Assembly: GCF_003940805.1 (NCBI RefSeq)
Contig: NZ_CP034328.1
Location: 2,790,001-2,854,000, forward strand
Origin: Tabrizicola piscis
GTDB lineage: Bacteria > Pseudomonadota > Alphaproteobacteria > Rhodobacterales > Rhodobacteraceae
Length of the DNA: 64,000 nucleotides
Direction: 5' to 3'
Both the position numbers and the translations under genes were made by a program. Of the stretch, positions 52,602 to 60,854 are shown one piece after another; positions within the stretch are counted from its first letter, which is position 1; each line of letters starts with the position of its first letter. The notes beneath the pieces were generated by a model. The model was not told where the DNA came from. It ran no database searches and saw nothing but the letters and a program-made list of their open reading frames with translations.

Positions 52602-53816
52602 ATGATGTCCGATGCCTATATCTACGATGCCGTTCGCAGCCCCCGTGGCAAGGGGCGGGCCGATGGGTCGCTGCACGAGCTGACCTCGGTCGCGCTGTCA
52701 GCCAAGGTGCTGAATGCGGTGAAGGAGCGGAACGGGCTGGAAGGGCATGTCATCGAAGACGTGATCTGGGGCAATGTCACGCAAGTGGGCGAACAGGGTG
52801 GCTGTCTGGCGCGGTCTGCGGTGCTGGCATCGGACCTTGACGAGCGCATCCCCGGCCTTGCGATCAATCGCTTTTGCGCCAGCGGGATGGAGGCGGTGAA
52901 CCTTGCCGCCAATCAGGTGAAGGCGGGCGCGGGCCATGCCTACATCGCCGGCGGGGTCGAGATGATGGGCCGCGTCGCCATGGGCAGCGACGGGGCGGCG
53001 ATTGCGGTCGATCCGGGGCTGGCGATGAAGACCTACTTCGTGCCGCAGGGGATTTCTGCCGACATCATCGCCACCGAATACGGCTTTACCCGCGACGACG
53101 CCGACGCGCTGGCGGTGGAATCGCAACGCCGGGCGGTCAAGGCGTGGGAGGAGGGGCGGTTCGCCAAATCCGTCCTGACGATCCGCGACCAGAACGGGCT
53201 GACCATTCTGGACCGCGACGAATACATCCGCCCCGGCACTGACATGCAGACGCTGGGTGCCTTGAAACCGGCCTTCAAGGACATGGGCGAAGTCATGCCG
53301 GGCTTCGACAAGGTGGCGATGCTGAAGTATCCGCATCTGGAACGGATCCACCATATCCACCACGCCGGAAACTCCAGCGGGATCGTCGATGGGGCCGCTG
53401 CGCTGCTGATCGGCGATGCCGAATTCGGCCGGGCGCATGGCCTGACCCCGCGCGCCCGCATCCGCGCGACGGCAAAGATCGGGACCGACCCGACGATCAT
53501 GCTGACGGGCCCGGTGCCCGCCACGGAAAAGATCCTGCGCGACAGCGGGATGTCCATCGCGGACATTGATCTGTTCGAGGTGAACGAAGCCTTTGCATCC
53601 GTCGTGCTGCGGTTCCAGCAGGCGTTCGACGTGGACCCGGGCATCGTGAATGTGAACGGCGGATCCATCGCCATGGGCCATCCGCTGGGGGCCACCGGGG
53701 CGATCATCATCGGCACGCTGCTGGACGAACTGGAGCGGACCGGCACCTCGGTTGGTCTTGCCACGCTGTGCATTGCCAGTGGCATGGGGGCCGCGACCAT
53801 CATCGAAAGGGTCTGA
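52602..53816 (+). CDS. fadA: Acetyl-CoA C-acyltransferase (3-ketoacyl-CoA thiolase)
   Basis: 404 aa. Nucleophile Cys92 in NRFCASGMEAVN, catalytic His in GGSIAMGHPLGATGA and second Cys in ATLCIASGMGAAT. Last step of beta-oxidation. ATG ATG start at 52602/52605 with GAGGAGACC. In many relatives fadB follows directly; here 2.6 kb intervene. Confidence 0.93.
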   Translation: MMSDAYIYDAVRSPRGKGRADGSLHELTSVALSAKVLNAVKERNGLEGHVIEDVIWGNVTQVGEQGGCLARSAVLASDLDERIPGLAINRFCASGMEAVNLAANQVKAGAGHAYIAGGVEMMGRVAMGSDGAAIAVDPGLAMKTYFVPQGISADIIATEYGFTRDDADALAVESQRRAVKAWEEGRFAKSVLTIRDQNGLTILDRDEYIRPGTDMQTLGALKPAFKDMGEVMPGFDKVAMLKYPHLERIHHIHHAGNSSGIVDGAAALLIGDAEFGRAHGLTPRARIRATAKIGTDPTIMLTGPVPATEKILRDSGMSIADIDLFEVNEAFASVVLRFQQAFDVDPGIVNVNGGSIAMGHPLGATGAIIIGTLLDELERTGTSVGLATLCIASGMGAATIIERV

Positions 53817-53887
53817 TCCGATGCAGCCACCGGTCCTTGCAAAGCCAGAGTGGACACAATACTGCCTTCATCTTGCCATTTCGGCAC

Positions 53888-53915
53888 CTGACAGTGTCAA
53901 GATAAAGTTTAAATA
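53888..53915 (+). promoter_or_regulatory. Internal promoter with palindrome before the cupin/NTF2 cassette
   Basis: CTGACA (53888-53893), 16-bp spacer, TAAATA (53910-53915) in an unusually AT-rich patch. The perfect palindrome TGACAGTGTCA (53889-53899) overlaps the -35. The cassette may therefore be expressed apart from the fad genes. Confidence 0.5.
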
Positions 53916-53968
53916 CGGCGAATCGTCTGCGCCGAAGTCAGACATCAACCACGATTACGGGCATCGCC

Positions 53969-54397
53969 GTGCAGTATTCGGAAGTCATCGCGCAGATGAA
54001 ACGCAGGGCAGATTGCCTTCTGCGCGGCGATCTGGACAATCTGGTGAAGGAGTATGTCTTTCCCTTTCCGGTGGATCTTCTGTCGACGCGCTTGGTTGTC
54101 TGCAACCCGGAAGACGGGCGTGCGATGCTGGATCTGCAGCGCAAGTCCCTCATCGAACGCGGCGTGACGACATTGCACCCCGAGGTTACGGCGATCGATC
54201 TGCCGCGCACCGGTCGGCTGCGGATCTGGGTGGACTGGCACGAAATGGCACCAACGCAGGACGCGGTGCGGGTTTCGTCGGCGGTCTACTACTGCTCGGT
54301 CCACGGGGGCCAGCTGAAGTTCGAGATGATCAACTACGTCCGGCTGTCGATGCCGGAGATGCAGCCGCAATTCGCGGCGCTTGCCCTGTCGGCCTAA
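53969..54397 (+). CDS. NTF2-like (SnoaL-type) hypothetical protein (1)
   Basis: 142 aa. Start is GTG 53969 (no clear ribosome site; ATG 53996 possible). Pattern of an alpha-helix (AQMKRRADCLLRGDLDNLVK) followed by YVFPFPVDLLSTRLVVCNPE and a curved beta-sheet fits NTF2-like folds. Related in pattern to the gene at 55995. No catalytic residue set recognised. Possibly a small-molecule-binding or isomerase-like protein. Confidence 0.65.
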   Translation: MQYSEVIAQMKRRADCLLRGDLDNLVKEYVFPFPVDLLSTRLVVCNPEDGRAMLDLQRKSLIERGVTTLHPEVTAIDLPRTGRLRIWVDWHEMAPTQDAVRVSSAVYYCSVHGGQLKFEMINYVRLSMPEMQPQFAALALSA

Positions 54398-54445
54398 AGG
54401 CAGACCAGCCGCGTTTCGGCGTGGATGCGGGGAAAGGGGGCAGCG

Positions 54446-54916
54446 ATGCCCGTCATTGATCCCAAAACCGTTCCGGTCAAGACCGGGTCAATCTATCCGG
54501 AGCCCTATGCGTCGATGATGGCGGGGCGATCGTCGCTTCGGCTTGGGGACGCGGGCGGATTGACCCAGTTCGGCGTCAATCTGGTGACGTTGGAGCCGGG
54601 GGCGCTGTCGTCGCTGCGCCATTGGCACCTGCATGAAGACGAGTTCGTGATGGTGACCGAAGGCGCCTGCACCCTGGTATTGGATGCCGGGGAAACGGTG
54701 ATGCACCCGGGCGATTGCGCCGCGTTTCCGGCGGGAAACCCGGATGGCCACCACTTCATCAACCACACCGATCAGGTGGCGCGGTTTCTGGTCGTGGGCA
54801 CCAAGGCCCCGCGTGAGGTAGCCACCTATTCCGACGTTGATCTGCGGGTGGAGATTGAGGCTGGAAAGGCCCGCTTTACCTACAAGGACGGCACGGATTG
54901 GGAGGGGCCGCGATGA
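54446..54916 (+). CDS. Cupin-domain protein
   Basis: 156 aa, single cupin. Metal ligands His59, His61, Glu66 in SLRHWHLHEDEF and His102 in NPDGHHFINH. C-terminal VEIEAGKARFTYKDGTDW. ATG 54446 follows GGAAAGGGGG. Homologous to both halves of the double cupin next door. Its stop overlaps the start of a 26-codon ORF (ATGA). Function unknown; could be a sugar/acid-binding regulator or a small dioxygenase. Confidence 0.85.
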   Translation: MPVIDPKTVPVKTGSIYPEPYASMMAGRSSLRLGDAGGLTQFGVNLVTLEPGALSSLRHWHLHEDEFVMVTEGACTLVLDAGETVMHPGDCAAFPAGNPDGHHFINHTDQVARFLVVGTKAPREVATYSDVDLRVEIEAGKARFTYKDGTDWEGPR

Positions 54917-54993
54917 CCCCGGCATGGGCAGCCTTGTCGCACGCCGTCCCTGACGTCCGGGCGATCCGCTTCGGCAAGGGGATGCGGGCATGA
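54913..54993 (+). CDS. Candidate 26-aa micro-ORF linking two cupin genes
   Basis: Starts ATG 54913 overlapping the cupin stop (ATGA) and stops TGA 54991-54993 overlapping the next ATG (ATGA), so it fills the 73-bp gap exactly in translational coupling. Peptide begins MTPAWAALSHAVPDVRA and ends in FGKGMRA. Either a true microprotein, a coupling leader, or the remnant of a deleted gene. Confidence 0.45.
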   Translation: MTPAWAALSHAVPDVRAIRFGKGMRA

Positions 54994-55970
54994 TTGTCGA
55001 TGTGGCCAACGCGCCATCCTCGGCCCGGGCGGGGCTGCACACTCTGCACCTTTCGGCTGCAGGGGGGCTGACCCAGTTCGGCGCCTATCTTGAAACGCTG
55101 GATCCCGGCGCTTGGTCAAGCCGGCGGCACTGGCATTCGGCCGAGGATGAGTTTCTGTATCTGCTGTCCGGCACGGCAACGTTGCACGATGACCATGGGA
55201 TGACCGACCTGTTTCCCGGGGATGCCGCAGCATGGCGGCACGGTGACCCGAACGCGCACCATCTGACCAATCGGGGCGATGTGCCCTGCCGCTGGCTGAT
55301 TGTCGGCAGCCGGGCGGCAGGCGATGTCTGCACCTACCCCGATGACGGGCGGCGGCAGGTGAACGGGGAAACCCGCTGGCAGATCGTCGCGGCCGACGGG
55401 ACGGTGCTGAACGAAGGCGACTTGCCCCCCGATCTGTCGGGGCTGCGCGCGCCTTGGGGCAAGCCTTATGATGGCACGCAGCGCCCGACCATCCTGCCTG
55501 CGGGGGCCGTCAAGGCCGAAGTCTGCGGCAGCAACTATCCCGGCGACTGGGCAGAGCTTGGCCTTGCCGAGGATATCGCCCTGTCGGATGCGGCCGGGCT
55601 GACCCAGTTCGGCGCCTTTGTCGAGATCCTGTATCCCGGCGCGCGGTCGTCCTTGCGGCACTGGCATGAGGCGGAAGATGAGTTCCTCTATGTGCTGGAC
55701 GGCACGGTGACGCTGGTTGAGGACGGTGGCCCCCGCCCGATTGGCCCCGGCACGTGTGTGTGCTGGCCTGCAGGGGTGCCCAACGGCCATTGCCTGCGCA
55801 ATGACGGCGCGGACCCTGTGACGCTGTTCGTTGCCGGCTCGCGCATGCCCGAAGATGTCTGCCGCTATCCCGACATCGACCTGCTTTACCTTCGTCAGAA
55901 CGGTCAGCGCGGCTTTTACGGGAAGGATGGCACCCCCTATCCCGGGTGGCCCAAGGCGGTGGTGCGATGA
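54990..55970 (+). CDS. Double-cupin (bicupin) protein
   Basis: 326 aa with two homologous cupins. First: His47, His49, Glu54 (RRHWHSAEDEF) and His90. Second: His224, His226, Glu231 (LRHWHEAEDEF) and His267. Both open with GLTQFGA and keep full ligand sets, so both may bind metal. Linker residues 120-185 contain a basic-aromatic segment. C-terminal RGFYGKDGTPYPGW resembles the single cupin's tail. Coupled to the micro-ORF before it. Confidence 0.85.
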   Translation: MIVDVANAPSSARAGLHTLHLSAAGGLTQFGAYLETLDPGAWSSRRHWHSAEDEFLYLLSGTATLHDDHGMTDLFPGDAAAWRHGDPNAHHLTNRGDVPCRWLIVGSRAAGDVCTYPDDGRRQVNGETRWQIVAADGTVLNEGDLPPDLSGLRAPWGKPYDGTQRPTILPAGAVKAEVCGSNYPGDWAELGLAEDIALSDAAGLTQFGAFVEILYPGARSSLRHWHEAEDEFLYVLDGTVTLVEDGGPRPIGPGTCVCWPAGVPNGHCLRNDGADPVTLFVAGSRMPEDVCRYPDIDLLYLRQNGQRGFYGKDGTPYPGWPKAVVR

Positions 55971-55994
55971 GCCGGGCCTTCAGGGGGATGGTCC

Positions 55995-56447
55995 ATGCTG
56001 GCAGCTGACATTCTGCAGAAGTTTGTGGACGAGATGGGCGAAGCCGTGATGCGGGAACGCTTTGACGACTATCGTGCCGGCGTCCGTCTGCCGCTGGACA
56101 TCCTGACGTCGGTGGCGAGCCTGACCGTATCGACGGTTGAGGACCTGCGGGGCGGATTTGACGACTTTACCGAGATGCTGCGGAACCGGTCCGTCACCGA
56201 CATGATCCGCGTCGTCATGGATGCGGGGTTCGAAAGCCCCGACTGCGTCGTCGGCATTTACGAGACTAACCTCCTCAGCGGCGACCAGCATGTCGTGCCG
56301 CCGTTCTATTCGAAGATGTGGCTGTGTCGCAGCGGCGATGCGTGGCAGGCCACCAAGATTCACAACACGACCCAGGACCATCGCTGGCCGATGCTCTTGT
56401 CCAGGGTCAATCCTGTCCAATGGCCTCCGAAGGAGCTTATCCAATGA
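55995..56447 (+). CDS. NTF2-like (SnoaL-type) hypothetical protein (2)
   Basis: 150 aa from ATG 55995. Starts with a helix (ILQKFVDEMGEAVMRERFDD), then YRAGVRLPLDILTSVASLTV and a beta-rich half with WLCRSGDAWQATKIHN. Same length and layout as the gene at 53969. Its stop overlaps the fadB start by ATGA, tying this cassette to beta-oxidation expression. Confidence 0.68.
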   Translation: MLAADILQKFVDEMGEAVMRERFDDYRAGVRLPLDILTSVASLTVSTVEDLRGGFDDFTEMLRNRSVTDMIRVVMDAGFESPDCVVGIYETNLLSGDQHVVPPFYSKMWLCRSGDAWQATKIHNTTQDHRWPMLLSRVNPVQWPPKELIQ

Positions 56448-58633
56448 CCGATTTCACCATGACCACCGATGCCGATGGCGTTGCCACGATCACTTGGGAT
56501 GTGGCGTCCAAATCCATGAACGTCATGTCGACCGAGGCGTTCATGGCCCTGTCCGGGCTGGTTGATCAGGCGCTGGCTGATGCGGCGGTCAAGGGGATCA
56601 TCCTGACCTCGGGCAAGAAGGACTTTGCCGGGGGGATGGACCTGAACGTCATCGCGCGGATGCGGGCCGGGGGGGCGCAGGCGATCTTTGACGGCGTGAT
56701 GCAGATGCATCAGGTGTTGCGCAAGATCGAACGGGCCGGGATGGACCCGAAGACGCTCAAGGGCGGCAAGCCGATTGTCGCGGCTTTGCCCGGCACGGCG
56801 CTGGGGATCGGGCTGGAACTGCCGCTGTCCTGCCATCGGATCATTGCCGCCGAGAACCCGCGCGCCAAGATCGGGCTGCCGGAAATCATGGTAGGCATCT
56901 TCCCCGGCGCGGGCGGCACCACGCGGCTGTCGCGCAAGCTGGGCGCGATGATGGCCGCGCCCTTCCTGCTGGAGGGTAAGCTAGTTGACCCAAAGGCCGC
57001 CAAATCCGCCGGGCTGATCGATGAGGTTGTCGCCCCCGAGGCGCTGCTGGCCCGCGCGAAGGAATGGGTGCTGTCGGCAACGGACGCGGACCTTGTGAAG
57101 CCGTGGGATGCCAAGGGCTACAAGATGCCAGGCGGCGCGCCCTATCACCCGGCGGGGTTCATGACCTTCGTCGGCGCGTCCGCTATGGTGCATGGCAAGA
57201 CGATGGGGGTCTATCCCGCGGCCAAGGCCCTGTTGGCGGCGGTCTATGAAGGCGCGCTGGTGCCGTTTGACACCGCGCTGAAGATCGAAGCGCGGCACTT
57301 CACCTCGGTCCTGCTGAACCCGTCCTCTTCGGCGATGATCCGCAGCCTGTTCATCAACAAGGAGGCGCTGGAGAAGGGTGCGAACCGGCCCAAGGCGCCG
57401 GACCAGTCGGTGAAGAGGCTGGGCGTCATCGGGGCGGGCATGATGGGGGCGGGGATCGCCTATGTCGCGGCCCTTGCCGGGATTGACGTGGTGCTGATCG
57501 ACGCCAGCCAGGAGTCTGCCGACCGTGGCCGCGCCCATTCCGAAGGGATCCTCGACAAGGGGATGAAGCGCGGCAAGGTGACGGCGGAGAAGAAGGCCGA
57601 GGTTCTGGGCCGGATCACCGCCACCACCGACTATGCCGCGCTAAAAGGCTGTGATCTGATCGTAGAAGCAGTGTTCGAAGACCCCAAGGTCAAGGCCGAG
57701 GTGACCGCAAAGGTCGAGGCTGTGGTGGGCTCGGACTGCATCTATGCGACGAACACATCGACCTTGCCGATTTCGGGCCTTGCCGGGGCAAGCCAGCGGC
57801 CCGAAGGCTTTATCGGCATCCACTTCTTCAGCCCGGTTGACCGGATGAATCTGGTCGAGATCATCCGGGGCGCGAAGACGGGTGACGTGGCGGTGGCCAA
57901 GGCGCTGGATTTCGTGCGCCAGATCCGGAAAACCCCGATTGTCGTGAATGACGCGCGGTTCTTCTACGCCAACCGCTGCATCATCCCCTACATCAACGAA
58001 GGCATCCGGATGGTGGCCGAAGGCGTGGAACCCGCGCTGGTGGAGAACGCGGCCAAGCTGGTGGGGATGCCACTTGGGCCATTGCAGCTGGTTGATGAAA
58101 CCTCGATCGACCTTGGGGTGAAGATCGCCAAGGCGACGAAGCAGGCGATGGGCGCTGACTATCCGGACGAGGCGGTGGACAAGGTCCTGTTCTGGATGGC
58201 CGATCAGGGGCGGCTGGGGCGGAAATCGAAATCCGGCTTCTATGCCTATGATGACAAGGGTGACCGTCAGGGTCTGTGGGACGGGCTGGAGCAGAAGTAT
58301 CCGCATGACAAGATGCAGCCAAGCCTGACGGACGTGCAGCACCGGCTGTTGTTCGCGCAGGTGCTGGAGGCGGTGCGGGCGCTGGAAGATGGCGTGTTGA
58401 CCGACATCCGCGAAGGCGATGTGGGCGCGATCCTTGGCTGGGGCTTTGCGCCATGGTCGGGCGGGCCGTTCAGCTGGCTGGACATCATCGGCGCGCCCCG
58501 CGCGGTCGAGATCTGCCGTGGCCTGACGGCGCAGTTCGGCCCGCGCTTCCACGCGCCAGCCCTCTTGCGCGAGATGGCTGAAAAGGGCGAAAGCTTCTAC
58601 GGCCGGTTCGCTGGCGAAACGCGCGCGGCCTAA
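56444..58633 (+). CDS. fadB: Multifunctional enoyl-CoA hydratase / 3-hydroxyacyl-CoA dehydrogenase
   Basis: 729 aa. Crotonase domain residues 1-190 (KDFAGGMDLN, AENPRAKIGLPEIMVGIFPG), then NAD-binding domain (LGVIGAGMMGAGIAYVAALA), HFFSPVDRMNLVEII and the C-terminal 3HCDH domain (RCIIPYINEGIRMVAEGVEP). Hydrates enoyl-CoA and oxidises the hydroxy product. Start at ATG 56444 after AAGGAG. Confidence 0.95.
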   Translation: MTDFTMTTDADGVATITWDVASKSMNVMSTEAFMALSGLVDQALADAAVKGIILTSGKKDFAGGMDLNVIARMRAGGAQAIFDGVMQMHQVLRKIERAGMDPKTLKGGKPIVAALPGTALGIGLELPLSCHRIIAAENPRAKIGLPEIMVGIFPGAGGTTRLSRKLGAMMAAPFLLEGKLVDPKAAKSAGLIDEVVAPEALLARAKEWVLSATDADLVKPWDAKGYKMPGGAPYHPAGFMTFVGASAMVHGKTMGVYPAAKALLAAVYEGALVPFDTALKIEARHFTSVLLNPSSSAMIRSLFINKEALEKGANRPKAPDQSVKRLGVIGAGMMGAGIAYVAALAGIDVVLIDASQESADRGRAHSEGILDKGMKRGKVTAEKKAEVLGRITATTDYAALKGCDLIVEAVFEDPKVKAEVTAKVEAVVGSDCIYATNTSTLPISGLAGASQRPEGFIGIHFFSPVDRMNLVEIIRGAKTGDVAVAKALDFVRQIRKTPIVVNDARFFYANRCIIPYINEGIRMVAEGVEPALVENAAKLVGMPLGPLQLVDETSIDLGVKIAKATKQAMGADYPDEAVDKVLFWMADQGRLGRKSKSGFYAYDDKGDRQGLWDGLEQKYPHDKMQPSLTDVQHRLLFAQVLEAVRALEDGVLTDIREGDVGAILGWGFAPWSGGPFSWLDIIGAPRAVEICRGLTAQFGPRFHAPALLREMAEKGESFYGRFAGETRAA

Positions 58634-58640
58634 GCCTGCG

Positions 58641-58667
58641 CCACAATTCTTCTGCGAAGAATTGTGG
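58641..58667 (+). terminator. Terminator hairpin behind fadB
   Basis: Perfect 11-bp stem CCACAATTCTT/AAGAATTGTGG, loop CTGCG, 8 bp after the fadB stop. Shares the core TCTTCTGCGAAGA with the opposite-facing hairpin at 58699-58719. Confidence 0.75.
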
Positions 58668-58698
58668 CGTGCCATCGCGGGGAACCTGTGTTGGGCTG

Positions 58699-58719
58699 GC
58701 AGTCTTCGCAGAAGACTGC
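58699..58719 (-). terminator. Terminator hairpin behind the hydroxyacid dehydrogenase gene
   Basis: GCAGTCTTC/GAAGACTGC, 9-bp stem, 3-nt loop GCA, 10 bp beyond the minus-strand stop. On the minus strand its core reads TCTTCTGCGAAGA, the same as the fadB hairpin. Confidence 0.7.
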
Positions 58720-58728
58720 TGGCTGGCG

Positions 58729-59685
58729 TCAGGGGTTCAGCAGGTTGGGTGGCGTCCTGCCATCGGCGAAGGCGATCAGGTTGGCCACCGCCATCATCCC
58801 CATGCTTTCCCGCACCTCAAGGCAGGCGGTGCCCAGATGGGGCAGAAGGGTCACATTCTCCATCGTCATCAGCGGGGCGGGGACTTTCGGCTCGAACTCA
58901 TAGACATCAAGCCCTGCGCCAGCGATGCGCCCGGCTTGCAGCGTGTCGATCAGGGCCGCTTCATCCACCACATCGCCCCGGCTGATGTTCACGAAGATGC
59001 CTGACGGCTTCATCATCGCCAGCGTCGTTGCGTTGATCAGGTGATGCGTTGCGGCACCCCCCGGGACCGCGACCGCCACAAAATCGGCGGCCATCGCCTC
59101 GGCCATGTCGACCTGGCGTGCGGGCATGCCGGGGTCTTCGACCTTGGAGCGGTTGTAGAACACCACCTCCATGTCGAAGCCGAAATGGCAGCGCTTGGCG
59201 ATGGCCTTGCCGATGCGGCCAAAGCCTATGACGCCCAGACGCTTGCCGGTGACATGGGTGCCCAGCATCTGGACCGGACCCCAGCCCTCCCACTGCCCGG
59301 CGCGCAGCAGGCGTTCGCCTTCGCCCAGACGGCGGGCGGTCATCAGGATCAGGCTGAGAGCAATGTCAGCGGTGGCGTCCGTGACAGCGCCGGGGGTGTT
59401 GGTCACGGCGATGCCGGCGGCCTTGGCGGCGTCCACATCAATGTGGTTGTAGCCCACGCCGAAGTTGGCAAGGATCTTGGCCCGGGGGTTGGGCACGTCG
59501 CCAAACACATCCGGCTGGAACCGGTCCCCCAGCGTGGGCAGCACCAGATCATAGTCGCGCAGCGCGATGCGCAGTTCCTGGGCCGACATCGGGTCCGTCC
59601 GGTCACGCATTGTGACGTCAAACCTTGCGCGGGCGGCCTGCAATACGCGGTCGGGCAGGCGGCGGGTGATCAGAAGTGTCTGCAT
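58729..59685 (-). CDS. D-2-hydroxyacid dehydrogenase (glyoxylate/hydroxypyruvate reductase-like)
   Basis: 318 aa. NAD loop LGVIGFGRIGKAIAKR, catalytic Arg in FVNISRGDVVDE, Glu downstream in DVYEFEPKVP and His in LLPHLGTACLE. N-terminal MQTLLITRRLPDRVL and FGVGYNHIDVDAAK resemble GyaR/GRHPR. Likely reduces glyoxylate or hydroxypyruvate. Last gene of proC - csaA - this run. Confidence 0.9.
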   Translation of the reverse strand: MQTLLITRRLPDRVLQAARARFDVTMRDRTDPMSAQELRIALRDYDLVLPTLGDRFQPDVFGDVPNPRAKILANFGVGYNHIDVDAAKAAGIAVTNTPGAVTDATADIALSLILMTARRLGEGERLLRAGQWEGWGPVQMLGTHVTGKRLGVIGFGRIGKAIAKRCHFGFDMEVVFYNRSKVEDPGMPARQVDMAEAMAADFVAVAVPGGAATHHLINATTLAMMKPSGIFVNISRGDVVDEAALIDTLQAGRIAGAGLDVYEFEPKVPAPLMTMENVTLLPHLGTACLEVRESMGMMAVANLIAFADGRTPPNLLNP

Positions 59686-60017
59686 CAGAACAGTTTTCCT
59701 CCCAAGGGAACGTCATGGCCGGGGCCGATCAGGACGACCTGGCCGTTTTCATCTGGCACGCCCAAGACCAGAACCTCGGACATCACGGGGCCAATCTGGC
59801 GCGGCGGAAAGTTCACCACGGCGAGGACCTGCCGGCCGACCAGCCCCTCGGGCGTGTAATGCGCGGTCAGTTGGGCCGAGGAGCGTTTCTCGCCAATTCC
59901 GGGGCCGAAATCGACCCACAGCTTGATCGCGGGTTTCCGCGCCTCGGGGAAGGGTTCGGCGCGGGTGATCTTGCCGACCCGGATGTCGACCGCTTCGAAC
60001 TGATCGTAGGTGATCAT
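59685..60017 (-). CDS. csaA: tRNA-binding/secretion chaperone CsaA
   Basis: 110-aa OB-fold protein: FEAVDIRVGKITRAEPFPEA, SSAQLTAHYTPEGLVGRQVL, VNFPPRQIGPVMSEVLVLG. Homologous to the C-terminal tRNA-binding domain of MetRS; in Bacillus it assists protein export. Overlaps proC (ATGA) and the dehydrogenase (TGATG). Confidence 0.93.
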   Translation of the reverse strand: MITYDQFEAVDIRVGKITRAEPFPEARKPAIKLWVDFGPGIGEKRSSAQLTAHYTPEGLVGRQVLAVVNFPPRQIGPVMSEVLVLGVPDENGQVVLIGPGHDVPLGGKLF

Positions 60018-60826
60018 TTCCCAAGCTCCCGGCCCCGGTCGGCGGCGGCTTTGATTGCGCGCTTCAGGAGCGCGGGAAAGCCCGCATCCTCGTCCATCAG
60101 AACGGCAAGTGCTGCGGCGGTGGTGCCCCCGGGAGAGGTTACGTTGATCCGCAGTTGCGCGGCGGTTTCCGGCGACCGGAACGCCAGTTCGCCCGCCCCG
60201 CAGACGGTGGCGCGGGCCAGTTGCATGGCAACCTCGGGCGGCAAACCTTCGGCGACGCCCGCGGCGGCCATGGTTTCGATCAGGTGAAAGACGTAAGCCG
60301 GGCCAGAGCCGGACACGGCAGTCACCGCGTCGATCTGGTGTTCGCCGTCAAGGTCCACGACCTGACCCACGGCGGCCATCAGCTCCCGCGCGAGGGCGAA
60401 GCCGTCATCGGTCACATGCGCGTTGCGACACAGCGCGGTGATCCCCCGGCCGACCATCGCCGGGGTGTTGGGCATGGTGCGGACGATGGGGGTCTGCGCA
60501 CCAAGGGTTGCCTCGAACGTGGCGATGGTGGTGCCTGCGGCGATGGAGATGAACAGCGTGGTGCCATTGCCCATGGCCTGCACGGCGGGTAGCGCCTTGC
60601 CCATCATCTGCGGCTTGACCGCCAGCAGGGCGACGGCGGGGGCTTCGGGCAGGCCTTCGTTCAGGTGCACGCCAGTCTGGATCAGCCAGTCGGTCGGGTT
60701 GGGTTCCACCACCCAGACCGCATCGACCGGCAGCCCCGCTTCCAGCCAACCGGTCAGCAGTGCGGAGCCCATCTTGCCGCAGCCAAGAAGAACCAGCCCG
60801 TCCTGGGCCACCCGATCCAATGCCAT
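60014..60826 (-). CDS. proC: Pyrroline-5-carboxylate reductase
   Basis: Final step of proline synthesis. 270 aa. Nucleotide loop LVLLGCGKMGSALLTGWL, substrate region AVSGSGPAYVFHLIE and VTSPGGTTAAALAVL. ATG 60826 chosen because GGGGGG lies six bases upstream; ATG 60838 is possible. Confidence 0.95.
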   Translation of the reverse strand: MALDRVAQDGLVLLGCGKMGSALLTGWLEAGLPVDAVWVVEPNPTDWLIQTGVHLNEGLPEAPAVALLAVKPQMMGKALPAVQAMGNGTTLFISIAAGTTIATFEATLGAQTPIVRTMPNTPAMVGRGITALCRNAHVTDDGFALARELMAAVGQVVDLDGEHQIDAVTAVSGSGPAYVFHLIETMAAAGVAEGLPPEVAMQLARATVCGAGELAFRSPETAAQLRINVTSPGGTTAAALAVLMDEDAGFPALLKRAIKAAADRGRELGK

Positions 60827-60854
60827 GAAACCCCCCATTTTGTCGGGGGACAGG

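Noticed and set aside
54425..54445. Upstream ATG start for the single cupin
   Set aside because: It would translate the GGAAAGGGGG ribosome site; ATG 54446 is placed correctly behind it.
55967..56008. 13-codon ORF (ATGA overlap) between the double cupin and the NTF2 gene
   Set aside because: It runs past the start of the NTF2 gene and ends inside it in another frame, so it does not couple neatly like the 54913 ORF.
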